Below, in pieces: positions 55,036 through 63,719 of a stretch of DNA of 64,000 nt. The DNA is from JADKBO01 sp965230345 (lineage in GTDB: Bacteria; Bacteroidota; Bacteroidia; Chitinophagales; Saprospiraceae). The stretch's first letter is position 1; each line of letters begins with the position of its first letter. The notes beneath the pieces are model-generated. The model had not been told where the DNA came from and did no database searches. It saw nothing but the letters and a program-made list of their open reading frames with translations. The translations under genes were made by a program, and so were the position numbers. The stretch spans positions 2,914,001 to 2,978,000 of the forward strand of contig CBDDKR010000002.1 in NCBI GenBank assembly GCA_965230345.1. Reading direction: 5' to 3'.

Positions 55036-55539
55036 TTATTTACAACACGAAATAAGATCGATGAGTTGGTTTTTGTGCCTTTCTGAAAGGGTGTTTTGAG
55101 ACATGTTCAAGTGACAAGACCCGGTGAATGTACAATGCAGGTATGTGGCAGTATTTGAAAATGGAGAAACAAAGTACTCTTCCGCTTTCCCATTACTATG
55201 ATATATAAGAGCCATTGATTTTCCTTTAAGCTGTTGGCCAATTTCGTTGTACTTATGCAATAAGTCTGTTATTCTGTCAAAAAAGGTTTTCATTATGGAT
55301 GACATAGAGTACCAATACATGGGAGTCAAAAATACAATGGTTTTATAGGGTAGTATTTCTTGGATTAAAGCCATGAACTCATCGTCGGTAGGATATGATT
55401 GCTCATAATTGAATGCAGCAATAGTATAATCCATTAATGAAACAGATTTTATGTCTAATTCTTTAGACAAAAATTCTACAATTCTAGCACTATTTCCATT
55501 TTTTCGATGACTGCCCGATAATATAATTATATCCTTCAT
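55036..55539 (-). CDS. NAD(P)H-dependent FMN reductase / flavodoxin-like oxidoreductase
   Basis: The 167-residue flavodoxin-fold protein has the FMN phosphate loop SGSHRKNGNSARIVEFL, then TPMYWYSMSSIMKTFFDRI, matching the FMN reductase/NADPH-quinone reductase group. It takes electrons from NAD(P)H to FMN or quinones. It begins 6 bases after the pseudouridine synthase stop codon, so the two are an operon. Confidence 0.88.
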   Translation of the reverse strand: MKDIIILSGSHRKNGNSARIVEFLSKELDIKSVSLMDYTIAAFNYEQSYPTDDEFMALIQEILPYKTIVFLTPMYWYSMSSIMKTFFDRITDLLHKYNEIGQQLKGKSMALIYHSNGKAEEYFVSPFSNTATYLHCTFTGSCHLNMSQNTLSERHKNQLIDLISCCK

Positions 55540-55545
55540 TATGCG

Positions 55546-56604
55546 TTACATTAGCTGTTTTCTAGATAAATGATATCCTCTCCATTTTTCTAATAAGTCA
55601 GAAATATCTTTAGGCAGTGGAGCTTCCAATAGAATTCGTTCTCCTGTTCGTGGATGTGTAAATCCTAAAGTTCTAGCATGAAGGGCCTGTCTTGGACATA
55701 GTTTGAAACAATTCTCAACAAATTGCTTGTATTTATTGAATACAGTTCCTTTTAATATTCGATCTCCACCATATCTTTCATCGTTAAATAGGGTACAGCC
55801 AATGTGTTTCATATGAACCCTGATTTGGTGTGTTCGACCGGTTTCCAATTGACATTTTACAAGTGAAACATAATACAGATCTTCCAATACCTCGAAGTGC
55901 GTAACGGCATGCTTGCCCTCGTCTTCATCCATTACAGTCATAAGCATTCTGTCGTTTCTGTGTCGACCTATATTACCTACAATAGTTCCTTTTTGTTCTT
56001 CAGGAGCACTCCAGACCAATGAAACATATTCTCTATCAATAGTATGATCAAAAAATTGCTTAGCCAAATGAGTCATTGCGAACTCTGTTTTCGCAATAAT
56101 GATTAGACCGGAAGTATCTTTGTCAATTCTGTGCACCAACCCCGCACGTGAAGCATTATTACCATTTAAGATGGGAAGATCTTTATCCTTTTGTTGGAAG
56201 TAATACAGCAATGCATTGACAAGTGTTCCATCAGGATTTCCGACTCCAGGATGTACGACCATTCCAGGCTTTTTGTTGACAACCATTACATCATCGTCTT
56301 CATATACAATATTTAATGGTATATCTTGTGGCGTCAATGATTCTTTCTCGTCTGGATTTGAAGGAAGTACCAAAGAAATATTATCGTTAGGTCTGACCTT
56401 GTAATTGGATTTTACTGGTTTATCAAAAACTAAAATACTTCCAGCTTTAATTGCATTTTGAATTCTATTTCTAGAAGTGTCTTCCAGCCTATCCAAGAGG
56501 AATTTGTCAATTCTTACAGGTTTTTGTCCTTTATCGACAATAATAGTTCGGTGAAGATATAATTCGTCTGAACCCTGAAGGTCAGAACTTTTAATGGCTA
56601 CCAT
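55546..56604 (-). CDS. RluA/RluD-family pseudouridine synthase
   Basis: The 352-residue protein has an N-terminal S4 RNA-binding domain (VRIDKFLLDRLEDTSRNRIQ) and the pseudouridine synthase catalytic motif HRIDKDTSGL with the active-site Asp161, followed by YVSLVWSAP and GRTHQIRVHMKHIGCTL. RluD makes three pseudouridines in helix 69 of 23S rRNA; the S4 domain and length fit RluD more than RluA or RluC, but the exact target is inferred. It is followed by the FMN reductase. Confidence 0.92.
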   Translation of the reverse strand: MVAIKSSDLQGSDELYLHRTIIVDKGQKPVRIDKFLLDRLEDTSRNRIQNAIKAGSILVFDKPVKSNYKVRPNDNISLVLPSNPDEKESLTPQDIPLNIVYEDDDVMVVNKKPGMVVHPGVGNPDGTLVNALLYYFQQKDKDLPILNGNNASRAGLVHRIDKDTSGLIIIAKTEFAMTHLAKQFFDHTIDREYVSLVWSAPEEQKGTIVGNIGRHRNDRMLMTVMDEDEGKHAVTHFEVLEDLYYVSLVKCQLETGRTHQIRVHMKHIGCTLFNDERYGGDRILKGTVFNKYKQFVENCFKLCPRQALHARTLGFTHPRTGERILLEAPLPKDISDLLEKWRGYHLSRKQLM

Positions 56605-56621
56605 AACGAATAGTTTGTGGT

Positions 56622-57413
56622 TTAAAAGGCAAACGTAACTCCAAGTTTGATTGCAAGTAAATCTAAAGTAGACTTTTTATGAGAAAAGTGCTCGATAGTC
56701 GAGAACTCTGGTTCAATATCTTTTTGATCTAATACAAAATGATGCATAGACAATCCAGATCGATACCCAACTGAAAAATCTAAGAATATATTCTGATCTA
56801 AATGTCTTGTTAATCCTAGGCTTCCACCATAATATATGCTTCCATCACCATCTTCAAAATCACTATCAGACTCATCAGAGTCAGGAAATTCAAAGTTGGT
56901 GTTTGCCCAAAAATATTGGTATCCTGTAGAAAAAGTAGCGTAGGACTCAAAGTTCCAAAATTGCCATTCAAAATAATATTTGCACTTCAACGCTAACGAC
57001 ATCATATAGGTAGTAGTGGTAGCATCCCATTCCTCTACCAGATTGTCAAATTGACGATCCACCTTTCCACTTTTAGAATTGATAAAATTAAATCCTAAAT
57101 TCCCTCCAATGAATAGTGGACCCTCTTTTTGGATTTGATATTGCCACCCAAAATTGAACCCCCAATGTGGTGTTTTTTGATGCCTATTGTACGCAGATTG
57201 TGGTAGATAAGTAGCAAAATTTAGGTCAAGTAAATGGACTTTTTTAGGCTGAACGATGGTGTCATGTACTATTTCATCATGAATAGTATCCAAAACAACA
57301 TTTTTCCCATTTAAATCTATATTAATTGAAATAAATAAAAGGACAAGTAAACAAATACATATGTTTGTAGAGAAAAAAATCAGCTTATGTCTAAGGATAA
57401 ATATACTTTTCAA
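56622..57413 (-). CDS. outer-membrane beta-barrel-like protein, start uncertain
   Basis: The protein has a long hydrophobic segment near the start (FFSTNICICLLVLLFISINI) and a beta-rich body with repeated aromatic pairs (HWGFNFGWQYQIQKEG, WNFESYATFSTGYQYFW, YYGGSLGLTRHLDQNIF) ending in SLGVTFAF-like aromatic (LGVTFAF), typical of small barrels. No ATG fits well: the frame opens at 57464 inside the divergent enzyme gene; the TTG at 57413 gives a good signal peptide (KSIFILRHKLIFFS) but still overlaps that gene's first 27 bases. Function unknown. Confidence 0.65.
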   Translation of the reverse strand: MKSIFILRHKLIFFSTNICICLLVLLFISINIDLNGKNVVLDTIHDEIVHDTIVQPKKVHLLDLNFATYLPQSAYNRHQKTPHWGFNFGWQYQIQKEGPLFIGGNLGFNFINSKSGKVDRQFDNLVEEWDATTTTYMMSLALKCKYYFEWQFWNFESYATFSTGYQYFWANTNFEFPDSDESDSDFEDGDGSIYYGGSLGLTRHLDQNIFLDFSVGYRSGLSMHHFVLDQKDIEPEFSTIEHFSHKKSTLDLLAIKLGVTFAF

Positions 57414-58589
57414 ACCTATTGTGTTAAAGAGTGCAAAGATAGTAAATCTACCAAACCTCATCAATTGCCTTTGTATGCGACTTCATCATTTGAGATGAAC
57501 TCTGTTCAAGATGCCATTGATGTTTTTAAAGGGAACAAATTTGGACATGTTTATTCAAGATACGGAAATCCAACCATTGATGGGGTAGCACAGAAAATTG
57601 CAGACTTAGAAGCATTGGGTACAGAAAAAGATGCCTCGGCACTGATGACAAGTTCGGGAATGTCAGCGATTTCTACCTTGTTGTACGCTTTAGGCTCTAA
57701 TGGAGATGTTGTGTTGACTCAAGGAAATTTGTATGGGGGAACAACCGAATTACTTGAAAAAGTAATTTCTAGACATGGAATAAAAACAACATTTCTAAAT
57801 TTTAGGGATTTGAATGGTGTTGAAGAATATTTGAATAATCATAAGGTAACTTTTATTTATCTTGAAACTCCAGCTAATCCGACGCTTGATTGTGTGGATT
57901 TGGTGAAAGTTCAAAAACTTGCTGAGCGATATGGTGTAATTACAATAATTGACAATACGTTTTGCACCCCATATATTCAACAGCCTATAAAATTAGGAAT
58001 TGATTACGTGATTCATTCTTCTACCAAGTACCTCAATGGGCATGGGAATTCGATATCTGGAGTTATCGTCGGTACAGATCAAGAAGGAATGAAAAAAGTT
58101 TGGACTACATTAAAACTTATGGGAGGAACTTGCAATGCATGGGATGCGTGGCTTCTCAATAATGGGCTGAAAACTTTGGGAATCCGAATGGATAGACAAT
58201 GTGAAAATGCCTTATTTCTAGCTCAAGAATTGGAGAAGTTGGATGGAATAGGAAGAGTCAATTATCCTGGATTAACATCATTTTCTAACCATTCTATCGC
58301 TGCTTCGCAAATGAGTAAATTTGGTGGAATGCTGAGTTTTGAAGTCGGCAAAACAATAGATGACGCCATTCGATTTATTGATAATTTGTCCTTATGTACT
58401 CATGCACCAACTTTAGGAGATATAGATACCTTAGTGCTACACCCTGCAACAAGTTCACATCTTAATGTAGATAAATCTCTGTGTGAAGAATATGGCATAT
58501 CGGATTCCTTAGTTAGAATGTCTGTTGGAATCGAAAACCAATATGACTTGCTCAGAGATATCCAAGAAGCCATTGGATTGACTTTTTAA
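57387..58589 (+). CDS. PLP-dependent trans-sulfuration enzyme (cystathionine gamma-synthase/methionine gamma-lyase family)
   Basis: The 400-residue enzyme has the family blocks YSRYGNPT, ALMTSSGMSAISTLLYAL, YLETPANPTLD, IIDNTFCTPY and the PLP lysine Lys214 in HSSTKYLNGHGN, ending THAPTLGDIDTLVLHPATSS. Such enzymes make or break C-S bonds of homocysteine, cysteine or methionine; the exact reaction cannot be told from sequence alone. Its 5' end overlaps a divergent outer-membrane protein gene. It is monocistronic. Confidence 0.93.
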   Translation: MSKDKYTFQTYCVKECKDSKSTKPHQLPLYATSSFEMNSVQDAIDVFKGNKFGHVYSRYGNPTIDGVAQKIADLEALGTEKDASALMTSSGMSAISTLLYALGSNGDVVLTQGNLYGGTTELLEKVISRHGIKTTFLNFRDLNGVEEYLNNHKVTFIYLETPANPTLDCVDLVKVQKLAERYGVITIIDNTFCTPYIQQPIKLGIDYVIHSSTKYLNGHGNSISGVIVGTDQEGMKKVWTTLKLMGGTCNAWDAWLLNNGLKTLGIRMDRQCENALFLAQELEKLDGIGRVNYPGLTSFSNHSIAASQMSKFGGMLSFEVGKTIDDAIRFIDNLSLCTHAPTLGDIDTLVLHPATSSHLNVDKSLCEEYGISDSLVRMSVGIENQYDLLRDIQEAIGLTF

Positions 58590-58674
58590 CATAAGATTAG
58601 TTATGAGTCTTCAGATGAACTCGTTCATTTGGTATTAAGGAGTAGTATTTTTACTTTAGAGCAAAAATAATAAC

Positions 58675-59997
58675 ATGGGGAAACTGGCCTTGCACTGGAA
58701 GATATTGATAGGAATGGTACTTGGATTGGTATTTGGAATATTTGCTTCTTCAATGGAGTGGGGGGGATTTGTATCGGATTGGGTAAAACCAGTTGGTGTA
58801 ATCTTCATTAATTTGTTAAAATTAATTGCTATTCCGTTGATTCTGGCGTCACTAATTAAGGGGGTGTCTGATCTGCAAGATATAAGTAAGTTTTCCAAGA
58901 TGGGATTAAGAACTATACTGATATATATCACAACAACAGTAATCGCTGTGTGTATTGGATTGATTATAGTTAATGTGATTCAGCCAGGTTCAATGGTGAG
59001 TGCTGAAACATTGAAGGATTTAACAGGAGATTTTGCATCTTCAGCAGAATCTAAAGTGTCATCAGCCACACAACAACATGAAAAAGGGCCATTGCAGTTT
59101 ATTGTTGATATGGTACCTTCCAATATTTTTGGTGCGGCTTCCAGTAATGGTAACATGCTTCAAGTGATTTTCTTTTCCATCTTTTTTGGAATTAGCTTAT
59201 TGTTAGTTGATGAAAAAGCAGCTAAACCTGTTAAAGACTTTTTCAATGGATTAAACGAAATTGTTATGAAAATGGTGGACTTAATAATGTTAATTGCACC
59301 TTATGCAGTATTTGCATTGATTGCCTCTCTCGTAACAGAAACATCTAACCCCGATTTATTCAATGCGTTATTATGGTATATGCTTTGTGTTGTGGTAGGA
59401 TTATTATTGATGATCTTAGTTTATATATTGGCTATATTTCTTTATACAGGAAAGAAACCCAATTTCTTCATTAAGGGTATTGCTCCTGCTCAGTTATTGG
59501 CTTTTTCAACAAGCTCTAGTGCTGCGACATTACCAGTTACTATGGAAAGAGTAGAAGAACATCTAGGGGTAGAAAAAGAAGTTACAAGTTTTGTTTGTCC
59601 GATTGGGGCCACGATCAATATGGATGGGACAAGTCTTTACCAAGCTGTAGCCGCTGTATTTATTTGTCAAACATTAGGATTTGGGTTGACTCTTGGTGAT
59701 CAATTAACCATCGTTTTGACGGCTACATTAGCCTCAATAGGGTCAGCAGCCGTGCCTGGTGCTGGTATGATAATGTTGGTAATTGTTCTTGAATCTATTG
59801 GCTTTCCGCCCAATCAGTTAGCTGTGGGATTGGCTTTGATATTTGCGGTGGATAGGCCTTTGGATATGTTACGAACTACAGTCAATGTTACTGGTGATGC
59901 AACAGTGGCGACAATTGTAGCTAAATCAATGAACAAATTGGGTGTTCCAAATATTAAAAATTGGGATGATTCGTATAAGACGGAGCAATCCAAATAA
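58675..59997 (+). CDS. dicarboxylate/amino acid:cation symporter (DAACS)
   Basis: The 440-residue protein has about eight helices and the DAACS hairpin motifs: the first serine-rich hairpin AFSTSSSAATLPVTM, CPIGATINMDGTSLYQAVAA, and SIGSAAVPGAG with FAVDRPLDMLRTTVNVTGDA. It takes up glutamate, aspartate or C4-dicarboxylates with sodium or protons. A 50-residue loop after the fourth helix (DFASSAESKVSSATQQHEKG) is rather long. It is monocistronic. Confidence 0.94.
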   Translation: MGKLALHWKILIGMVLGLVFGIFASSMEWGGFVSDWVKPVGVIFINLLKLIAIPLILASLIKGVSDLQDISKFSKMGLRTILIYITTTVIAVCIGLIIVNVIQPGSMVSAETLKDLTGDFASSAESKVSSATQQHEKGPLQFIVDMVPSNIFGAASSNGNMLQVIFFSIFFGISLLLVDEKAAKPVKDFFNGLNEIVMKMVDLIMLIAPYAVFALIASLVTETSNPDLFNALLWYMLCVVVGLLLMILVYILAIFLYTGKKPNFFIKGIAPAQLLAFSTSSSAATLPVTMERVEEHLGVEKEVTSFVCPIGATINMDGTSLYQAVAAVFICQTLGFGLTLGDQLTIVLTATLASIGSAAVPGAGMIMLVIVLESIGFPPNQLAVGLALIFAVDRPLDMLRTTVNVTGDATVATIVAKSMNKLGVPNIKNWDDSYKTEQSK

Positions 59998-60083
59998 AAC
60001 ATTGTCCTGATTTAGTAATGAGTAGTTGAATTAACTTCTTTATTCTATAATGTCTTTTTAGTCATAAATTGAAAACTCCTTTT

Positions 60084-61082
60084 ATGCCAGTAAGAACTTT
60101 AATATTGGTTCCTTTGATTATATGGACCATTTCTGTTTTCGGTCAAAGGATAAATGGTGTTACCGTTGTTGCACCACCAGAACCAGTTTCGGATCAAGCT
60201 TTTGTAGAAGTGAATAAGATAAAAGCTGGCTGGGTTTGTCTAGTCCCTTATGGTTATCACAAAAAAGGTGAAACGCGAACAAAGTTTAATATTGATTGGC
60301 AGTGGTGGGGTGAACGTAAAGAGGGGTTAATAGAATGCATTAAAAAGTCGCAAAAGGAAGGACTAAAGATTATGCTTAAGCCTCAAGTATATATTCCTTA
60401 TTCTTGGGTAGGAGACTTGTCTTTTGCCAAAGAGAGCCAATGGAGGGAATGGGAAGAAGGATATAGGGAATTTATTATGTTTTTTGCTGAAATTGCTTCA
60501 GAGTATGACATAGAAATGTTTTGTATTGGCACGGAGTATAAAATTGCTATTGCTAAAAGAGAATCGTTTTGGCGAGAATTAATCAAAGAAATACGATCCG
60601 ATTACAATGGACAATTGACGTATTCTTCAAATTGGGATAATTATGAAGAAGTACCCTTTTGGGATGTTTTAGATATTATAGGTATATCAGCATATTTTCC
60701 TTTACTACCGGATAAAATGCCAAGCTTAAAGGATTTGGAATCGGCATGGAATCCCATCGTTAAAAGAATGGAAAAGTTTACTAAAAAACACAATAAAGAT
60801 GTATTGTTTACAGAGTATGGATATCTAACAATTGATGGTTGCGCATATCGAGCATGGGAATTAGAGAAAATTGTTCATCAAACACCGATTAATGAAAATG
60901 CACAAGCTAATGCCTTTGCCGCCTTGTACAATGTTTTTCTAAAAAAGGACTGGTGGAAGGGTGGATTTATCTGGAAATGGTTCCCTGATGGAATGGGGCA
61001 TGAGGGATATCCTGCCAAAGATTATACCCCTCAAGGCAAAAAATCTGAAAAAGTTATCAGAGCATATTACGAGAATATGTAG
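60084..61082 (+). CDS. secreted glycoside hydrolase, GH113-like
   Basis: The 332-residue protein has a signal peptide (PVRTLILVPLIIWTISVFGQ); the ATG at 60084 is preferred over a TTG at 60069 for this reason. The TIM-barrel core with KIMLKPQVYIP and two candidate catalytic glutamates, Glu151 in CIGTEYKIA and Glu244 in FTEYGY, fits GH113 (mannanase-type). WKGGFIWKWFPDG completes the barrel. It is alone, with no sugar-transport genes nearby. Substrate prediction is moderate. It converges with a helicase gene at 7 bases. Confidence 0.78.
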   Translation: MPVRTLILVPLIIWTISVFGQRINGVTVVAPPEPVSDQAFVEVNKIKAGWVCLVPYGYHKKGETRTKFNIDWQWWGERKEGLIECIKKSQKEGLKIMLKPQVYIPYSWVGDLSFAKESQWREWEEGYREFIMFFAEIASEYDIEMFCIGTEYKIAIAKRESFWRELIKEIRSDYNGQLTYSSNWDNYEEVPFWDVLDIIGISAYFPLLPDKMPSLKDLESAWNPIVKRMEKFTKKHNKDVLFTEYGYLTIDGCAYRAWELEKIVHQTPINENAQANAFAALYNVFLKKDWWKGGFIWKWFPDGMGHEGYPAKDYTPQGKKSEKVIRAYYENM

Positions 61083-61089
61083 TATCGTA

Positions 61090-62430
61090 TCAACGTTTCT
61101 TTTTACGCTTTTGTCCTCTGGTTTTTGGCTTTTTATATTTTAATCTCATTCTTTCTGCTTTTCTAATTGGATTGTTTTCTTTTTTGTTTTTTTCCTTTTT
61201 CTCATGATAAGCTCCTCCAGCTTCAGGATCAAATGATTGCTTAACAAAGATGTTCTTCATCTTATAAACAGTCTTCTCAAATTCCTCCAACTCCTCAATT
61301 ATATTCACTTCTTCCGGGAGCTCTAGAACTGATATTTCATGATTCATTAAACCTTCAATATTATGTAAATACTCAAGTTCATCTTTGGTGTAAAAACTAA
61401 TAGAAATCCCCTTTTTGTCGGCCCTTCCAGTTCTACCTATGCGATGGATATAGTTTTCAGGAGTTTCAGGAAGATCAAAGTTTACAACATGAGTTACGCT
61501 ACTTACATCAATTCCTCTGGCAATAATATCTGTTGCTATTAGGTATTTTATTTTTCCTGAGGTAAAATCATTTACAGCATTAAATCTATAGTTTTGTGAT
61601 TTGTTAGAATGAATAATGTTGATGTCATCTTCAAACGTATCATGAATACGATCAAAAACAATATCCGCCATTCTCTTCGTACTTACAAAAATTAGCACCT
61701 TGCTCATCTCCGAATTGGAAGATAATAAATGAGTTAATAGGTTAATTTTTGTCTTAAAATTGATTGAATGGTATTTGTATTGATCAATGTTTTCCAAAGG
61801 TGTTCCAACAGGTGCGGCCTCGATGCGTTGTGGGTTGTTAAAATATTGGTCAATGATGCCCTCAACATCTTTAGTAATCGTAGCGGAGAAAAGTAAATTT
61901 TGTCTTTTTTCTGGTAGAAACTCCATGATCCTTAATAGTTGTGGACGAAAACCTAGGTTTAACATTTCATCCATTTCGTCAATGACGAATTTTTTGATCA
62001 GTTTCAACTTTAATGCACCGTGTAAACAAAGATCTAGTAGCCTTCCTGGAGTAGAAACCAATAGATCCAATCCTTGTTCTATTTCTGCTGCTTGTTTTTT
62101 TAGATTAACACCACCATAAGAACCCACCACATGAAGATTGGTGAAAACGCTTAGTTTTTTGACTTCTTCAACAACTTGAACAACCAATTCTCTAGTAGGC
62201 ACAACAATAAGTATCCTTGGAAATCGATCTTTTTGAAATTTCCACTGTCTTAAGAGAGGAAGTAAATATGCATATGTTTTCCCAGTACCAGTTTGGGCAA
62301 TCCCGATAACATCTTTTCCAGACATGATTACATTAAAAGCTTGCTTTTGAATGTGAGTAGGAGTTGTTAGACCCAATTCATCTATCGCTTTAAGTAAGTT
62401 TTTATTAAGGTTTAGATCGTGAAATGTCAT
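61090..62430 (-). CDS. DEAD-box-type ATP-dependent RNA helicase
   Basis: The 446-residue protein has the Q-motif region (FHDLNLNKNLLKAIDELGLT), Walker A AQTGTGKT (45-52), a variant motif II VIDEMDEML (DEMD in place of DEAD), motif III SAT, ARGIDVSSVTHVVNFDLP and HRIGRTGRADK. A basic tail (KKKEKNKKENNPIRKAERM and more) probably binds RNA. It unwinds rRNA or mRNA; RhlE-like is a guess. The ATG at 62430 is preferred over a TTG at 62448. A cold-shock gene is divergent upstream. Confidence 0.93.
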   Translation of the reverse strand: MTFHDLNLNKNLLKAIDELGLTTPTHIQKQAFNVIMSGKDVIGIAQTGTGKTYAYLLPLLRQWKFQKDRFPRILIVVPTRELVVQVVEEVKKLSVFTNLHVVGSYGGVNLKKQAAEIEQGLDLLVSTPGRLLDLCLHGALKLKLIKKFVIDEMDEMLNLGFRPQLLRIMEFLPEKRQNLLFSATITKDVEGIIDQYFNNPQRIEAAPVGTPLENIDQYKYHSINFKTKINLLTHLLSSNSEMSKVLIFVSTKRMADIVFDRIHDTFEDDINIIHSNKSQNYRFNAVNDFTSGKIKYLIATDIIARGIDVSSVTHVVNFDLPETPENYIHRIGRTGRADKKGISISFYTKDELEYLHNIEGLMNHEISVLELPEEVNIIEELEEFEKTVYKMKNIFVKQSFDPEAGGAYHEKKEKNKKENNPIRKAERMRLKYKKPKTRGQKRKKKR

Positions 62431-62572
62431 TCGAAATTTTGATTGCAAAAGTAAAAAAACACCAATTCCTATTAAGATAATGCTATTAATTATTTAAAAT
62501 TAGCATAATTGTCCACAAATGAATCTAAAAAAGATTACATTTATGCTTTAATAATTTTTTTAATATTTAATA

Positions 62573-62764
62573 ATGAATACTGGTAAAGTAAAATTCTACA
62601 ACGAATCAAAAGGTTTTGGATTTATTGTAGATGATGGTTCTAACAAGGATATTTTTGTCCATGCCTCTGGATTAATTGATGAGATTAGAGAAGGTGACGA
62701 GGTTCAGTTTGAGCTAAAAGAAGGAAAGAAAGGAATGAATGCTGTTAATGTCAAGATAATTTAA
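62573..62764 (+). CDS. cold-shock protein
   Basis: The 63-residue CspA-type beta-barrel binds single-stranded nucleic acids as an RNA chaperone: RNP1 KGFGFI (13-18) and RNP2 DIFVHA (26-31) are intact. It is a short monocistronic gene with its own terminator, divergent from an RNA helicase, a common pairing for cold response. The TACATTTA at 62536 is a weak -7 box. Confidence 0.96.
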   Translation: MNTGKVKFYNESKGFGFIVDDGSNKDIFVHASGLIDEIREGDEVQFELKEGKKGMNAVNVKII

Positions 62765-62786
62765 GAACATTTTATTTTTTGCTTTA

Positions 62787-62815
62787 AAGAGTTCACTTTT
62801 GTGAGCTCTTTTTTT
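62787..62815 (+). terminator. intrinsic terminator of the cold-shock gene
   Basis: AGAGTTCAC (62788-62796) pairs with GTGAGCTCT (62801-62809, one G-T pair) around four T, followed by a run of T. Confidence 0.85.
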
Positions 62816-62835
62816 GTTTTAAACATTATTGTTAG

Positions 62836-63669
62836 ATGGAATTAGGTAAAATCAATCAACTGTATGTGTCAAGATCAAGTGATCCGGGATTATACCTTGT
62901 TGATGCTGATGAGAATGAGGTGTTATTGCCCAATGCTTATGTGACACCAGAGATTCAGATAGATGATGTAATTGAGGTGTTTGTCTACAGAGATTCTGAA
63001 GAAAGATTAGTAGCCACAACCTTGATACCTAAAGTTCAAGCAGAACAATTTGGATATCTTGAAGTATTTTCCCAGTCTGACAAAGGAACATTTTTAGATT
63101 GGGGGATACCAAAGCAGCTTTTTGTGCCTTTTGCTGAACAAATGGTGAAAATGGAAGAAGGGCAGTCATATGTAGTGTATGTATTTGTGGATGAGAGATC
63201 GGATCGATTGATGGCTTCTGCACGTATTGAAGACTTTTTATTCTATGAAGAAATAGAGTTGAATGTCGGTGATAAGGTTTCTGTGTTACCCTATAGAAAA
63301 AGTGAATTGGGAATTAATGTTGTTGTTAATGATTTGTATCAAGGGTTAATTTTCAATAATGCTATACATAAAGACATTCGTTTTGGAGAGCTTTTAGAAG
63401 CATATGTAAAATTGATTCGAGAAGATGGTAAGATCGATATTACATTAGTTCCGCAAGGCTATAAACAAAGTAAAGATTTAGTAAATTCTACCATTCTTGA
63501 AAAAATAAGAGAGGCTGGTGGAGTATTAGCAATTACGGATAAAAGTTCACCTGAAGAAATAAAGTCTATGTTTGGACTCAGTAAAAAAGCTTTCAAAAGA
63601 GGACTAGGTAATCTTTGGAAAGAAGGAGTAGTCGAATTACATAAAGATAAAATTGTTCTTAAAAAATAA
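62836..63669 (+). CDS. CvfB-like S1 RNA-binding protein
   Basis: The 277-residue protein has the CvfB layout: S1-like beta barrels (residues 1-65, 70-130 with GTFLDWGIPKQLFVPFAEQ, 145-210) and a C-terminal winged helix (SSPEEIKSMFGLSKKAFKRG, then LGNLWKEGVVEL). It binds RNA; CvfB affects virulence genes in Staphylococcus but its role in Bacteroidota is unknown. It is alone, after the cold-shock gene terminator. Confidence 0.92.
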   Translation: MELGKINQLYVSRSSDPGLYLVDADENEVLLPNAYVTPEIQIDDVIEVFVYRDSEERLVATTLIPKVQAEQFGYLEVFSQSDKGTFLDWGIPKQLFVPFAEQMVKMEEGQSYVVYVFVDERSDRLMASARIEDFLFYEEIELNVGDKVSVLPYRKSELGINVVVNDLYQGLIFNNAIHKDIRFGELLEAYVKLIREDGKIDITLVPQGYKQSKDLVNSTILEKIREAGGVLAITDKSSPEEIKSMFGLSKKAFKRGLGNLWKEGVVELHKDKIVLKK

Positions 63670-63696
63670 GAGGTTGCTCTTTGTAAGAACAACCTC
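63670..63696. terminator. inverted repeat between convergent genes
   Basis: GAGGTTG (63670-63676) and CAACCTC (63690-63696) form a seven-base stem right after the CvfB-like gene's stop codon. There is no good T run on either strand, so it may be a weak terminator for both convergent genes. Confidence 0.5.
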
Positions 63697-63719
63697 TCAA
63701 AATCTTAGATTCGGAAGAT

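Noticed and set aside
58615..58628. ATGAAC/GTTCAT inverted repeat before the symporter gene as a terminator
   Set aside because: The stem is only six bases, the loop two, and no T run follows.
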